From Thecaphora thlaspeos (Eukaryota > Basidiomycota > Ustilaginomycetes > Urocystidales > Glomosporiaceae), in assembly GCA_900291925.1 (NCBI GenBank), contig UWYS01000003.1, positions 558,001-622,000 on the forward strand: a DNA stretch of 64,000 bases, given 5' to 3'. Shown here in pieces: positions 23,104-33,812 of the stretch (within the stretch, counting starts at the first letter, position 1; every line of letters starts with the position of its first letter). Below the pieces are notes generated by a model that ran no database searches, was not told where the DNA came from, and saw only the letters and a list, made by a program, of their open reading frames with translations. Both the position numbers and the translations under genes were made by a program.

Positions 23104-24438
23104 TCACCTACTAGCCCTGACACGTCCGGGAGCGCAACGACGCCACAGCCCATCAAACAACATGGCTAGCACGACTGCGAATCCATCTGCTTGCATTGAG
23201 TTAGGCCGCTGCCCGGCAGGGATAGCAGCCATGCACTGAGAGAGATCCGTGTGTGTTGGGTAGGAGCGACTTTGTGCAAAAACATTGGACTGTGGAGAGG
23301 GATAGCTGTTAGGTCTTCCTACTGAAGGTTGACAAAGCACCCTCCCGTCAACCAAGACAGAAGAACCCGTCATGAATTTGGAGAGATCCGAGGCGAGGAA
23401 GACAATTGGGCCTGCTATGTCGCTACTCGTTGGCCAAGCGGGATTGTAGAGAGTCAGCGTTACGGTGCCGGGGTACGAGCCACGCTCCATGGGAGAGGAA
23501 ATGGGGGTGGGGAGGAGGCGGCTCGAGTCACTCACTCGGGCTTGCCCAGCCTGCGGAGGGGCGACCGAGTGATCATATAATCTCGCTTGACCACATCCGA
23601 GAGGTCGTCTTTGTTGATCGCGGTCTCGATGGTACCTGAGCAGAGTATGAAGTCGTGAAAGGCGTAAAGACGATTGCGTCAGTAGATGTCGCGTTTGAGA
23701 GCTCCTCTCCGGCACGTGGGAGCGGCACGAAGACAGAGTGGCTTCTCGGTGCCACGTACCTGGAAGCACGCAGTTGCACCGGATGTTCTTGGGACCTAGG
23801 CTGATGCTGGCGCTCTCCATCATTGACTTGATGCCGGCCTTGGTCGGCGTGTAGTGACTCTGCATACCTCCGCCCACGAGTGCCGAGATAGAGCTGACCG
23901 CCACGATGCTTCCGCCTTGCGGGTTCTGCTTATCCATCACTCTGGCCGCCGCCTGGACGGCGTAGAAGGCGCCGTTGAGGTTGACGTCCTGCGTCCTCTT
24001 CCACGTCTCGGGGTCCATCTCCAGGAAACCCATAAAGGGGCAGATGCCGGCATTGCAGACGAACACGTCGAGCCTGCCGAACGCCTCTTGAGCCGTTCTG
24101 GCGATCTCTTGAGCAACTTGGGGGGACGAGATGTCGCCCGCCACCAGCCGGGACTGGCAGCCGAGCGATTCGAGCTCGACCTGAAGAGACTGGGCCTCGG
24201 AGGTGGTGGTCGGGTCGCCGAGGTAGTGGACCACCATGCCCTTGGCGCCATGGGCTGCGCAGGCGAGGGCGCAGGCACGACCGATGCCTCGTGATGCTCC
24301 CGTGACGGCGACAATCTTGCCAGGGAGGAGGTTGGAGCCTGCCACTGCGTAGGTGCTGTCGGTCGACTTGGTGGCGGCGTCGTTGCGCGAGATGGATACC
24401 ACGCCGGACGGGACGGCCAAGACCTGGGAGTGCATCAT
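23104..24438 (-). CDS. L-rhamnose 1-dehydrogenase-like SDR, apparent frameshift near C-terminus
   Basis: Exons on the minus strand are 24438-23760, 23635-23536 and 23422-23104. The protein has the classical SDR features: AVTGASRGIGRA (cofactor loop), CNAG, the Ser of SSISALVGG and the YTPTK active site. The sequence KIVAVTGASRG...LEMDPETWKRTQDVNLNGAF...GGSIVAVSSISALVGG closely resembles fungal NAD-dependent L-rhamnose 1-dehydrogenases (LRA1), first enzyme of the non-phosphorylative L-rhamnose pathway. Those proteins end in VDGG-x-FVNLQ. Here the frame reads VDGRVLCQPS and runs 70 residues further, while GGCFVNLQ followed by TAG (23,321-23,319) lies in the neighbouring frame just after a GGGAGGG run. 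One extra G at ~23,341-23,346 would explain this. The N-terminal ~35 residues before the Rossmann fold are longer than usual, so the start is uncertain. Confidence 0.75.
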   Translation of the reverse strand: MMHSQVLAVPSGVVSISRNDAATKSTDSTYAVAGSNLLPGKIVAVTGASRGIGRACALACAAHGAKGMVVHYLGDPTTTSEAQSLQVELESLGCQSRLVAGDISSPQVAQEIARTAQEAFGRLDVFVCNAGICPFMGFLEMDPETWKRTQDVNLNGAFYAVQAAARVMDKQNPQGGSIVAVSSISALVGGGMQSHYTPTKAGIKSMMESASISLGPKNIRCNCVLPGTWHREATLSSCRSHVPERSSQTRHLLTQSSLRLSRLHTLLRYHRDRDQQRRPLGCGQARLYDHSVAPPQAGQARVSDSSRLLPTPISSPMERGSYPGTVTLTLYNPAWPTSSDIAGPIVFLASDLSKFMTGSSVLVDGRVLCQPSVGRPNSYPSPQSNVFAQSRSYPTHTDLSQCMAAIPAGQRPNSMQADGFAVVLAMLFDGLWRRCAPGRVRASR

Positions 24439-25284
24439 ATTGGATGATGGAATGCCGTGGTCAAGAGGGAAGGGCAGACAAAGTGGCAAGTGTAAGTGTG
24501 TGTGGGCTTTGAATCTTGTGGCCCTCGACTGTACAACATAGAGGTTGTAGCTTCTTACCCGTCATGCTCGGCTCTTTTGTCAACAGCGGCAGGGGCAGAC
24601 GTGCGGGCGAGGCGCCACCGCTCTTGCTCGCAGCGAGGCTGTCAGGAGCGGCAACGACGGCCAAGCCAACATATATACAGAGTAGTCAAAAGTCGAGGCA
24701 GCCAGCTCGCTAGCTAGCTGCACTTAGCTTGCACCCTTGCACCTGTGGCCGGACAAGCCACCGCAGTCAGCCCGGGGCCGGCAGGCGCCTCCTCCCCCCC
24801 GTAAATTCGACTTGCTCGCGCGCCTCGGCCCTTTCCAATGGACGTCGATCACCTCAGCCACACACCGGTCGACCTTGCTCCTGGCCCACCCACCCTCCTA
24901 CTTAGCTACGCGCACGGACCTCCTTTAATTCCTATGTACGGCAACTCACCCCACCACGTACTCACGACTCAGCCCTCACCCGCTTGCCCCAGCCTACCTT
25001 GTCAGCATGTCCTGTCCTCTCTTTTTCTCTCTCACTCTTCCCGACCCTCTCTCTCTCTAGCAATATCTTCTCAGCTTCCCCCATCCCCTCGCTGACACTC
25101 CAGCCTCTGTTGACTATTTACGCTTCTATCGACCGATACCTCTCTTCCCCCTCCCGCCTTGGGCAGCTCCATATAGCCCTCCGCCTCATACCACGCGATC
25201 GTTCTTCCATTCGGTGCCGGCCGTAAGATAGAGCACCTCTGCGTCATTCAAGTGCGCCCACCCCTTATCGCCCCACCTTTCACC
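24439..25284. promoter_or_regulatory. Shared divergent promoter of SDR and GMC oxidoreductase genes
   Basis: An ~850-nt intergenic region between head-to-head genes. It is pyrimidine-rich toward the GMC start (several CT runs at 25,010-25,080). Divergent metabolic genes are often co-regulated in fungi, but no recognisable operator was found. Confidence 0.45.
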
Positions 25285-27207
25285 ATGGCCGCCTCTTCCG
25301 CCGCCGCTGCCGCCAGTGCTACACTCTACACCGAGACGGGCGTCGGCGTCGAGGACTTCATTGAGTTCGACTATGTCATCGTCGGCGGCGGCACTGCCGG
25401 TCTAGTCGTCGCCGCAAGGCTCAGCGAAGACCCCTCGGTCACCGTAGGAGTCATTGAAGCTGGACTGTGGCGCCCCGAAGACCCCAAGATCAACCTCCCC
25501 GTCATGATCGGCCAGACGCTCATGGACCCGGACTACGATTGGTGCATGCAGACCGAGCCTCAGGTCCATTCCAACGGCCGCAAGTACGCGTGGCCACGCG
25601 GTCGTCTTCTAGGGGGGTCGTCCGGCCTCAACTTTCTCGTCGCTCAGAGGGGCTATCGAGAAGAATACAACGACATAGGCCGTCTCGGGAACAAGGGCTG
25701 GAGCTGGGACGATTTTGCCAGCTTTTGTCGCAAAAGCGACACCTTCCACCCGCCCTCGTCTGAGCTGCAGAAGGCTAACCTGGCCACCTGCGACGAAAAG
25801 GTTCACGGCACCGACGGGCCCATTCAGACGTCCTTCAGCGCCTGGTACACCGAGGCCCAGCGGCCTTGGTTCGATGCACTCAAGAGCCTCGGCCTCAACA
25901 ACGCCATCGACGGACTCAACGGAAAGAATAGAGGCCTGTGGGCCTCGCCAACAACAGTGTGCCCAAAGAAGCACGTCCGCTCCTACTCCGCCAACGCCTA
26001 TTACGAGCCGAACAAGGATCGCAAGAATCTCAAGGTCCTCACCGGCGCTAACGCTTCCAAGATCGAGTTCCAGAGCGGCAGCAAGGATGTGGGAGGCCAG
26101 CTGGTGGCTACCGGCGTCCACTTCACCGTCGACGGAAGGCCTCACTTTGTCAAGGTCAAGCGCGAAGTGGTCCTCAGCGCCGGTACCGTCAAGAGCCCGC
26201 AAATCCTCGAGCTTTCGGGCGTCGGCAGGGCAGAGATCCTCAAGGCTGCTGACGTTCACCAGCTGCTCGAGCTTGACGTCGGCGAAAATGTCCAGGAGCA
26301 CCTCTACTGCACCAGCTCGTACAAGCTCAAGCCCGGGCACATCACCTGGGACAAGATGAGGAGCAGCGACTTTGCCAAGGAGGCCATGGAGCTCTACCAT
26401 GCACAGGGCGAGGACCGAGGCATCGTCGCGAGCGCCTTTTCCGGCTTCGCCTACACGCCGTTGAAGCAGTACCTGTCGGCCGACGAGGTCCAGGCCGTCA
26501 AGGACGATGTCAACAAGATTGATTGGACCAAGTACTCGAAGGGCGTCCAAGAGGGCATCAAGATGCAGCTGGCCCGCCTCGACGACGAAGAGTGCCCCTT
26601 TATGGAGTTCATCTTTGCTCCCGGCTTCTTTGCCACTGCTTCGCCGCCCAAGGACGCGACCGAGTACTTTTCGATCCTTTCGGCGCTGCAGCAGCCGTTC
26701 TCGCGTGGCACAATCCACATTGCCAGCAACGACCCGACCGCGCCCCCCAAGATCGACCCGGCATACTTCAGCGTCGATGCCGATCTCCAAATCCTCTCAA
26801 AGGCGGTCCGGTACTGCAACAAGATGGTCTCTGTCCCTTCACTCAGGGAGATCATCGTCGGCCGACAGGACCCCGATCCGGAAAAGTGCCAGACGGAGGA
26901 CGACTTCCGCGAATACACGAAGGACCAGTCAGTGACCGAATATCACCACATCGGTAGCTGCAGCATGATGCCGCGAGACAAGGGCGGTGTGGTCGACGAG
27001 CGGCTCAAAGTCCACGGTACCAGCAACGTCCGTGTCGCCGATGCCAGCATCATTCCGCTCCACGTTTCTTCGCACATCGTCTCGGCCGTCTACGCCGTCG
27101 GAGAGAAGGCGGCACACATGATTAGGGAGGACGCCGCCGGCGCCAAGGACTCGGCTGGCCTGCTGTCTAAGATTGCCAGCGAAGTGGCGTCGAATCTCTC
27201 GCTGTAA
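25285..27207 (+). CDS. GMC-family FAD-dependent oxidoreductase
   Basis: A single-exon gene of 640 residues. The ATG at 25,285 is chosen over one in-frame 33 nt earlier because of its strong CACCATGG context. Residues ~25-55 are the FAD-binding Rossmann motif (YVIVGGGTAGLVVAARL). GMC signature 1 is RGRLLGGSSGLNFLVAQRG and signature 2 is GTVKSPQILELSGVG. The C-terminal catalytic histidines are in YHHIGSCSM and HVSSHIVSAVYAVGEKAAHM. There is no signal peptide, so the enzyme is probably intracellular, unlike secreted aryl-alcohol or glucose oxidases. Substrate cannot be read from sequence; an alcohol or polyol/sugar is likely. It lies head-to-head with the L-rhamnose dehydrogenase-like gene. Confidence 0.9.
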   Translation: MAASSAAAAASATLYTETGVGVEDFIEFDYVIVGGGTAGLVVAARLSEDPSVTVGVIEAGLWRPEDPKINLPVMIGQTLMDPDYDWCMQTEPQVHSNGRKYAWPRGRLLGGSSGLNFLVAQRGYREEYNDIGRLGNKGWSWDDFASFCRKSDTFHPPSSELQKANLATCDEKVHGTDGPIQTSFSAWYTEAQRPWFDALKSLGLNNAIDGLNGKNRGLWASPTTVCPKKHVRSYSANAYYEPNKDRKNLKVLTGANASKIEFQSGSKDVGGQLVATGVHFTVDGRPHFVKVKREVVLSAGTVKSPQILELSGVGRAEILKAADVHQLLELDVGENVQEHLYCTSSYKLKPGHITWDKMRSSDFAKEAMELYHAQGEDRGIVASAFSGFAYTPLKQYLSADEVQAVKDDVNKIDWTKYSKGVQEGIKMQLARLDDEECPFMEFIFAPGFFATASPPKDATEYFSILSALQQPFSRGTIHIASNDPTAPPKIDPAYFSVDADLQILSKAVRYCNKMVSVPSLREIIVGRQDPDPEKCQTEDDFREYTKDQSVTEYHHIGSCSMMPRDKGGVVDERLKVHGTSNVRVADASIIPLHVSSHIVSAVYAVGEKAAHMIREDAAGAKDSAGLLSKIASEVASNLSL

Positions 27208-27554
27208 GCAGAGCCCGGCGACGTGCGATTCCTTCCCTCTCCCCTGCCCTCTTTCTCCGTTTTTCCGGTTCCACGACGCATGCCTACCGCGCGTCCTACT
27301 GTAAGAGGCTCGATTGTCTGTAGAGGCAAGAAATTGATCGAGACAGGCTTTCTAGCACGTGGACCTCTCATAGCTGTTCGTTGCGATAAAGGGACCAAGC
27401 CGCTCAGCATGTTCGCACACATGGAACCCCTTCACCTTCAGCCGTCATACGATCCGTGCAGTCGGTCGGGGATTATTTTCGTAACGTGCCGAGGAGCGTT
27501 TGTGTAGGAAACAGAGGCCGCATCGGACTTTGATGGTTCGACGGCTGCTTCCTC
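27208..27554. terminator. Convergent 3' region between GMC and nucleoporin genes
   Basis: The 347 nt between two facing stop codons must contain both polyadenylation regions. No gene is seen. Confidence 0.5.
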
Positions 27555-30500
27555 TCAGATGGCTGGAACCCACTCGGTTCCGTGAACATGACGATCTCGT
27601 CGCTTCGTCTCCCGCTGAAGATCCGCTTCGCTCTGCCTTTTGACCTCCTTTGTCCGTTTCTCCAAGGCCTCCACCCTACTGCTGAGCGTCTCTCGCAGCT
27701 CCTTTGTGAGCCCTCTCGTCGTCGTCGCCGATGCCGATGCTGGTGCCGAGCCCACTGGTGGCCGGCTGTCTGGATCCTCGGCCTGCAATAGGATCTCGTC
27801 AAATAGCGAGTAGGGCAGCCACGACGAGCCTGCGCGACTGATGTGCCTGAGCCTCGTATCGGATTCCTGAAGCGGGGAAGGACGCGCAAAGCAAGAGGAC
27901 AGTCAGCGCAATGACCACCGTTGCCAGGAGGATGCCGGGCCAGGTCCGGCGACAGCAAAAGGCCACACCAGGACACCTACCTTTTTGGCCATTGCGATGC
28001 AGACACGTAGCGCCTCGTCAATCATGCCGTACCTTCGCAGCGCCCGGACGACGGCGTCTGGCCTCTGCTGCTCGAACCATTGCTTGAGCCATACAGGCAT
28101 CTCGCCCAACAGCCTCAGGCTGACGATCTTGTCCAAGACCACCAGCTGGTACCTCCAGCATTCCTTCTCCGCGTCAAACATCTCGAGGTGCAGTTCGAGG
28201 TAACGCCAAGCCTTCTCGGAAGCCGACCCGTTCCAGCTAGCCGCCTTCTCGGAGAGCGACAGGAACGAGGCCTCGGGCTCCTCTAGGTCCTCGTCAGAGT
28301 CTTGCAGGGCAAAAACGTCGGTCTCGGCCTGGCTGATGCCGTCGCCTCCCCTCGTTCGCAGGCGCAGGGACCGCGCGCGAGCCAGAGCGACACATTTGGT
28401 CGTTAGGCTGGCAAAGATGGGCGTCATGTCGACGTCGAGAGATTTGGCCGTCGAAAAGGCCATATCGAAGCGGTCGGCAGTAACGAAGAGCAGGACTGCA
28501 TCGGAAGGGCGAAGCGTCGAGGTGGAGTAGCCGAGCTCCGGGTACCGGCCCATCAGCTCGAGACGAGCCAGGATCAGAGCGTACTCCTTCCGGATGCCAG
28601 AGAGCGAGACAATCCGCATTTCGCGGGCTGATGCGGCAAACAAGGCAGCGGGGACGTAGCTGGTCACCTTGTGGATGGCGCCTTTCGTCCTGCGGTTCGG
28701 CGCTGGCTCGTGTCGATCCCCCGGGACGAGGGCTGCTTGGCCTGCTTCGTCAGCATCGGACGTGTTGGCGTTGGCAAACCAGGCATTCTCAGGTCGGATC
28801 ATTGACAGAGCGTTGATCGAAGCGAGGTAGCTCTGGGCTTGCTTGACCGCGAGGGCCGTAAAGTTTTCAAGCGGGTCAAGATGAGTCCGGTCGCTTCCTC
28901 GGTGAACCTCGCCGATGCGCTGCGCGTGCTGGTACATGACGGCGCCGGCGCTCTTGAGGTCGCCGCGAAAGACGTGGTACGAGTAGAGGACGAAGTAGTA
29001 GTTCGGCGTCGAGAGCGGGTCCGAGTTGCGAGCCTTGAACGAGAGCGTTCTCTCAATTTCTGGCTGCAGACCGGGGAAGCTGAATCTCAGCAGCATTCCA
29101 ATCTCGCCTGCCTGGCACATCACGCCGACGAGACTGCGAAGGCAATCTCTCTGCAGCCCTGGGTGCGGTAGAGCCATGATGGTACCGTATGCCTCGGTGA
29201 AGTCCCGCATGTCGAGCTGGGCGCGGAAGATTCTGAACCACAAATCGCGAGAGGCAACCTCGTCGCGGTCTTTGCTCTCTCCGCCAGCGAAGCCCGCGCT
29301 GGCTTCGATGGATGCGTGGCAAAACCTCGCGACGTGGTAAGGCGAGTCAGCGGCTTCGAAGAAGGATGAGACGTGACGGTAGTAGAGCGCCGCCGGCTCC
29401 CCGGTGTCGATGTTTGTGATCGACTGGGGCAGAAGAAGGGCAAGTCCGTCCACGTTCATCCACAGGCGGAGCGGAGACTCGATAGCCGGCACGACCCGCT
29501 CGAACGCATCGCTGGCCTCCTCGAGCCTGGCCAGGTATACAAGGGCGCGCGCACGTACGTAGTGCGCTGCGGGCGTCAAGGGAAAGTGGGAGAGGAATAC
29601 CAAGGCCGCCGAGGGAAAGCCGTTCTGCACCAGCGCGTCACCAAGACGTGCGTGCCCGGCGGTGAGAGTCGGCATCGGCGGTTTTGCGGGATCGTCGCCT
29701 CCGCCGCTCAACAAGTCGGACGAGCCGAGAGCGTGCAGGGCGATAGAAGCAATCTTGCGACCCAAGCTCGAGGGGCGCAAGTCGTCATCGGCCATGTCGA
29801 CGGCGAGCAGCTTATTGGCGACGCAAAAGTGGAGCAGGCTTGGCCACTCGAACTGACGTAGGTGCTCCTCGCCCTCGCGACGGCCGAGGGGTGCGGCGAC
29901 GCTGAGGCGATCTAGCCGAGCGGCAAGGTTGTCCCGATCACCGTCGGACGGCTGTACTCTAATCTCTGGGGTACCGGGGGTTCGCACGAGCTCCTGGAGT
30001 GCGTTGAAGCTCTGCAGGATCGACAAAGCGTGCGCCACGTAGAGCGGAATGTCGGCCAACTGGGCAGCGGTCTCGCTACATGCGAGGAGGGCGATTGCCA
30101 GGAGGGAAAACGACGTCGCAACGCTGTGTCGGACAGTGACCGTCTGCAAAAGCGCATCGCCCGCGAGTGAGGCGCCCAGATCGGACTGGGTGATGTCGCT
30201 GGAGCGTCGAAGCAGAGCCGGATTCCTTCTGTCCTCGTCGCCACTTGCAAGGAGCGCAACGACATCGCCAAGGGCGCCTTCGAGGCCGGCTCCGAGTGTG
30301 TTGACCAGCTTCTCGACCACCGGAACCGCGGTCTCCTCGATGTCGAGCAAAGCCGACTGCCATAGGTCCATTCCAGCTTGCTCGAGCGAGAAGCCAAGGG
30401 GCGCAGAGAGCAAACCATGCACGGCGGCGACGAAATCGTCCACCGCGCTTGGGGTCAGAGCGTTGAAGAGTTGCGAGGCTGCATCGAGCGCCTCAAAAAC

Positions 30501-32660
30501 CTCGGCCACGGTGGCAGATGTCGACCCCAGCACGGGAAGGATGTCGGCGGCGTGGGAATCAGCAGCGGAGAAGAGGAGCCGTCGTTCGGCCGCGACCCAC
30601 TCGAGCGCAGCGGAGCCGAAACCCTTGGAGGACACGGCAGCCTGTGCGAGGTCGCCATTACGTTGCAGCCTCTCGACGATGCTGGCGGCGTCCTCGATGG
30701 TGGGTACGCAGATGGCCGCCCGCGTGATGACCAGAGGCTCGGCGACAGCGCCGGTCGAGCCGGAAGCCTCGATCCTAGGCAGCGACAGCTCAATCGGCCA
30801 CAGAGCGCTGCTCTCGATCTGCTCGGCGAGTCCGACAAAGCGCGCCCACTCACGAACGATCGAGGCGTGGAACTTGTCCAGCAGCTTGCCGCCGGTTTTT
30901 GGGTCGACCTCGAGCTCGCAATTGCTGGCCACGATGGTGCCAACCTCCTCTGCCAGGCTCCTGAACAGGGTCGAAGGCTGTCTCGAGGTCGAGGGAACCG
31001 CTTCTCGATACGTTTTGATGGCGGTGCGCAGGGTCGACTCCGAGAACCTTCCGGGCTCGAGCACACGAGGAAGGAAGACGTCCGCAGGGTCGTCAAGCTC
31101 TCTGCTAGCATCGAGGACCTCGTCGAACCTGTCGCCGTGCAAAGGTCGGAAATGGCGCTCCGAGCTGACCGTCCTCCAGTCGTCGCCCGGCGCGGCAGAC
31201 CCGGTCGACGTGATGCTGGTGGAGCTCTCGCTGGGTCCAGGCGCTGCCTCGTCTCCGACTCGAGTGTACTTGAGCAACGGGCCGTTCCCGGCGTCCCAGA
31301 GCGTCCACATCGCCCATCCTTCGTCCGCCACCTCCGAAATGGGCGCGATGACTACGTCGCGAAGCTCGACGCCCCTTCCGCGTGTGTCCATGTCGCACCG
31401 CTTCTCCCACAACAAATTGATCTCGCCAATGCCGCCAGAGGAGCTTCGGCTCTCTTCGAGGTCAAAGCTGTAGAGGGCAAACATGTTGCCGTGCGGCAGG
31501 GGCGCCGGCACATAGGCGAGCAGGTATTTGGGAGAGTCGCTCGACTCGACATCGTCGCCACCAGGCAGGAAGAGCTTGAGGAGAGGCTTTGCGTTGAGGC
31601 TGAAGGGTGCAAGGCCATCCTTGCTGTTGCGCACGTCGCCTTCCTCTCCAGCAATGACGAGACGCTGCTCCGCCGCAGAGGACGGGTCAGCAGAGACTGG
31701 CAAATCCAGCGTCCGTACGCAGCTCTCCGAGACAAGATTCCAAACGCGCAGCTTGCGATCACGGCTGGCGGCGAAGGCGAGGGCGTAGCCGTTCCCCCCA
31801 ACATAAGTCGCGATGGACAGTGCGTGCGAAGGCGACGAGTGAGCGTCTGCCGGGGAAGCCGAACGGCTAAAGAAGCGCGAGACGCCTGAGAGGAAAGAGG
31901 TGGGCCGCAGCACGCTCTCCTTCCACGAACCCTCAAACTCGTAGCTCCCAGAGCGGCTCTGCTGCAGCTTGATGACCGCGCCGTCACCGCAGGCCAGCAG
32001 TACCAGGCCCGCGTCCTCCATGAATGCCTGGGTCGCCGCTCTACCGCTAACGGACATCCCGCTAGTTGATTCGTAAGCGGATGCCAGGTGCGAGACCTTG
32101 TGTTCGCTCGACCACGACGCGCCCAAAGAGGCGGCATGAAAGAGGAAAGGCATGGGGAACGTCAGCCTGTATAGATAGCCGGTCGTCGTCACGACCACTA
32201 CGTAGAGGCAGCCAGCTAATCTGTCTGCGAAAAGGCCGATCTCAGGCAGCAGAGGTGCTGGAAAGAGGAAGGTCTTTGGTGGTGGACCCGTGTGCGTGGC
32301 GTCTAAGCTCGAGGCGAACGTGTCGACCTTGGCCACCGCCGCCTTGCCGGAGGAGCTGTTCGAGATAGTGGGCGTGGCTATATGGCACCATCGCAGCTCG
32401 AGCTCGCGGGCATCGGCCACTGCGCGGGCCAGAACGAAACCGGCGCCAAATTTGGACGCAGGTGAAGGAAAGTAGGCCTTTGCGTGAACAGCATGATGAT
32501 CTGGGATGCTTGTGGTGGCGGCGCTCTGCCTGCCGGGGTGGTGGGGCGTCGGGACGGTGATGGGGCCGTCGTCGTCGTGCGAACAGTGGGGGCTACTGCG
32601 AGACGAGGTCGAGGCGATCGCAGCCGAGGCCAGCCGGTAGGGAGTGTAGGGCAAGGTCAT
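27555..32660 (-). CDS. Nucleoporin Nup120/Nup160 (Y-complex scaffold)
   Basis: Exons on the minus strand are 32660-27981 and 27866-27555 (intron GTAGGT...TTCAG, phase 0), giving 1,663 residues. The first ~520 residues carry beta-strand-rich, propeller-like sequence (e.g. YALAFAASRDRKLRVWNL), and the rest is helical. The region NSDPLSTPNYYFVLYSYHVF, FRGDLKSAGAVMYQHAQRIG and SYLASINALSMIRPENAW is diagnostic for Nup160/Nup120 proteins. The last exon ends in a charged coiled-coil-like segment (LSSRVEALEKRTKEVKRQ). The protein is a structural arm of the nuclear pore Y-complex, longer than human NUP160 (1,436 aa) because of Ser/Ala-rich loops. Several long frames on the opposite strand are shadows of its GC-rich codons. 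Confidence 0.88.
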
Positions 32661-32821
32661 GCTCTCGATGTGCGTGTGGGTTTGTCTGGGCGGATGGACG
32701 GACGAAAGCCCAGAAAGTGTAGCGGATCGAGGCGGCTCGAGCGAGGCGGGTTTCGAGCCAGGTGTGGCTGCTTTGTCCGCTCGAGTCGGTCGTCGGGGTC
32801 GGTCGCCAAAGGGGCGATGGT

Positions 32822-32845
32822 AGGGGTAAGGGTAAGGGTAAGGGT
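32822..32845 (+). repeat. (GGGTAA)n hexamer repeat
   Basis: About four copies of GGGTAA. The unit resembles but is not the fungal telomere repeat TTAGGG. Confidence 0.85.
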
Positions 32846-33152
32846 GTACTAACTGCGGCTGGCCATGCCTCCTTGCGCAGAGCAGAGATGACGTGCGCGG
32901 CGCTACTCGTGACGAATGTGAGCGTCACCGAGGCAGTGCGTGGATGCTACTGGCCGACTCTGGAGCCAGCGGGGGAAGCGGTGGGTGGCAGGACCAGAGA
33001 TAGGGAGCACGGCAGCGAAGGCAGCAGCGTGCAGCGAGGAGGAGAAGGAGTAGGTGGTGCTGGTGAAGCAAGGGTGCTGTACAATGTGGTTGTGGTGGTG
33101 GCGGTGAGGGTCTGGGTGGTGGTGGGTTGACGACGGGGTGTGCGTGGTGCTA

Positions 33153-33183
33153 GATGGGATGGGATGGGACGGGACGGGACGGG
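33153..33183 (+). repeat. GGGAT/GGGAC pentamer repeat
   Basis: Six pentamers, three of GGGAT followed by three of GGGAC, ending before GGGTAAGTG. Confidence 0.85.
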
Positions 33184-33812
33184 TAAGTGTCTCTTTGTTG
33201 CTCTTTCCTTCTGGCAGGGAAAAAGCCCGATCATCCAATCGGGCAATAAGTTAGGGTGATCGGGTGCCGTCGTCACGCAAACCCCCCCTCAGTTTCCTCC
33301 AGCTTCACCTTCCGGACTTCTCGCGATCCGAAGCGCTGGTGATGGACCCGCCGTCGTTCTCCTCGCCATGGCGGTTCTTGGTGATGATGCTATGTATACG
33401 CTGCTTCTTTTCCACCCACGTTGCGCTTTAAGGTCAGAAGGCGAGCAACAAGTCAAGGTCTATCCCGAGGCGGGATCACTGTACAAGAGAAATGAATGGC
33501 TCCTTTCATTGTTTGGCTACCAGCATCGAAAAGAAGGCAGAAGACTGTCCCAGAGCGAGCGAGCGAGCGAGCCCACACGAATGAAAATCAGGTCGAGATA
33601 CAAAGGCTGAGTGGGAATAGTACCACGGGCCGAGTCTAGTGTGGGCGTGTGTGTATATGTTGTGTGCCAGTGGAAATCTGTGAAGCGAGCAAAGAGAAAG
33701 TAACACTAGTCTATCGGCGAAGCGTCCTTGGTGACTCTGGGAGGGGCCAGCTCGATTGCGTCGGGCCGGCAGGGGACGACCGGAGCCGGATTTGAGATTG
33801 AGAGGGAGCAGG

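Larger units (their letters stand above)
32661..33812. promoter_or_regulatory. Nucleoporin promoter region with simple repeats
   Basis: A 1.15-kb tandem gap holding the promoter of the nucleoporin gene and the 3' end of the chitin deacetylase gene. It includes a GGGTAA run (32,822-32,845) and a GGGAT/GGGAC pentamer run (33,153-33,183). No gene is supported. Confidence 0.45.

Noticed and set aside
25609..26790. 393-codon minus-strand frame
   Set aside because: It is antisense to the GMC oxidoreductase, whose motifs are unambiguous; no family features in the shadow.
30049..31889. Very long open frames (470-500 codons) on the plus strand
   Set aside because: They lie antisense to the well-supported nucleoporin gene and have Ser/Arg-rich low-complexity translations, the usual shadow of GC-rich codons.
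32822..32845. Possible internal telomere repeat
   Set aside because: The unit is GGGTAA, not a rotation of TTAGGG on either strand, and only about four copies are present.
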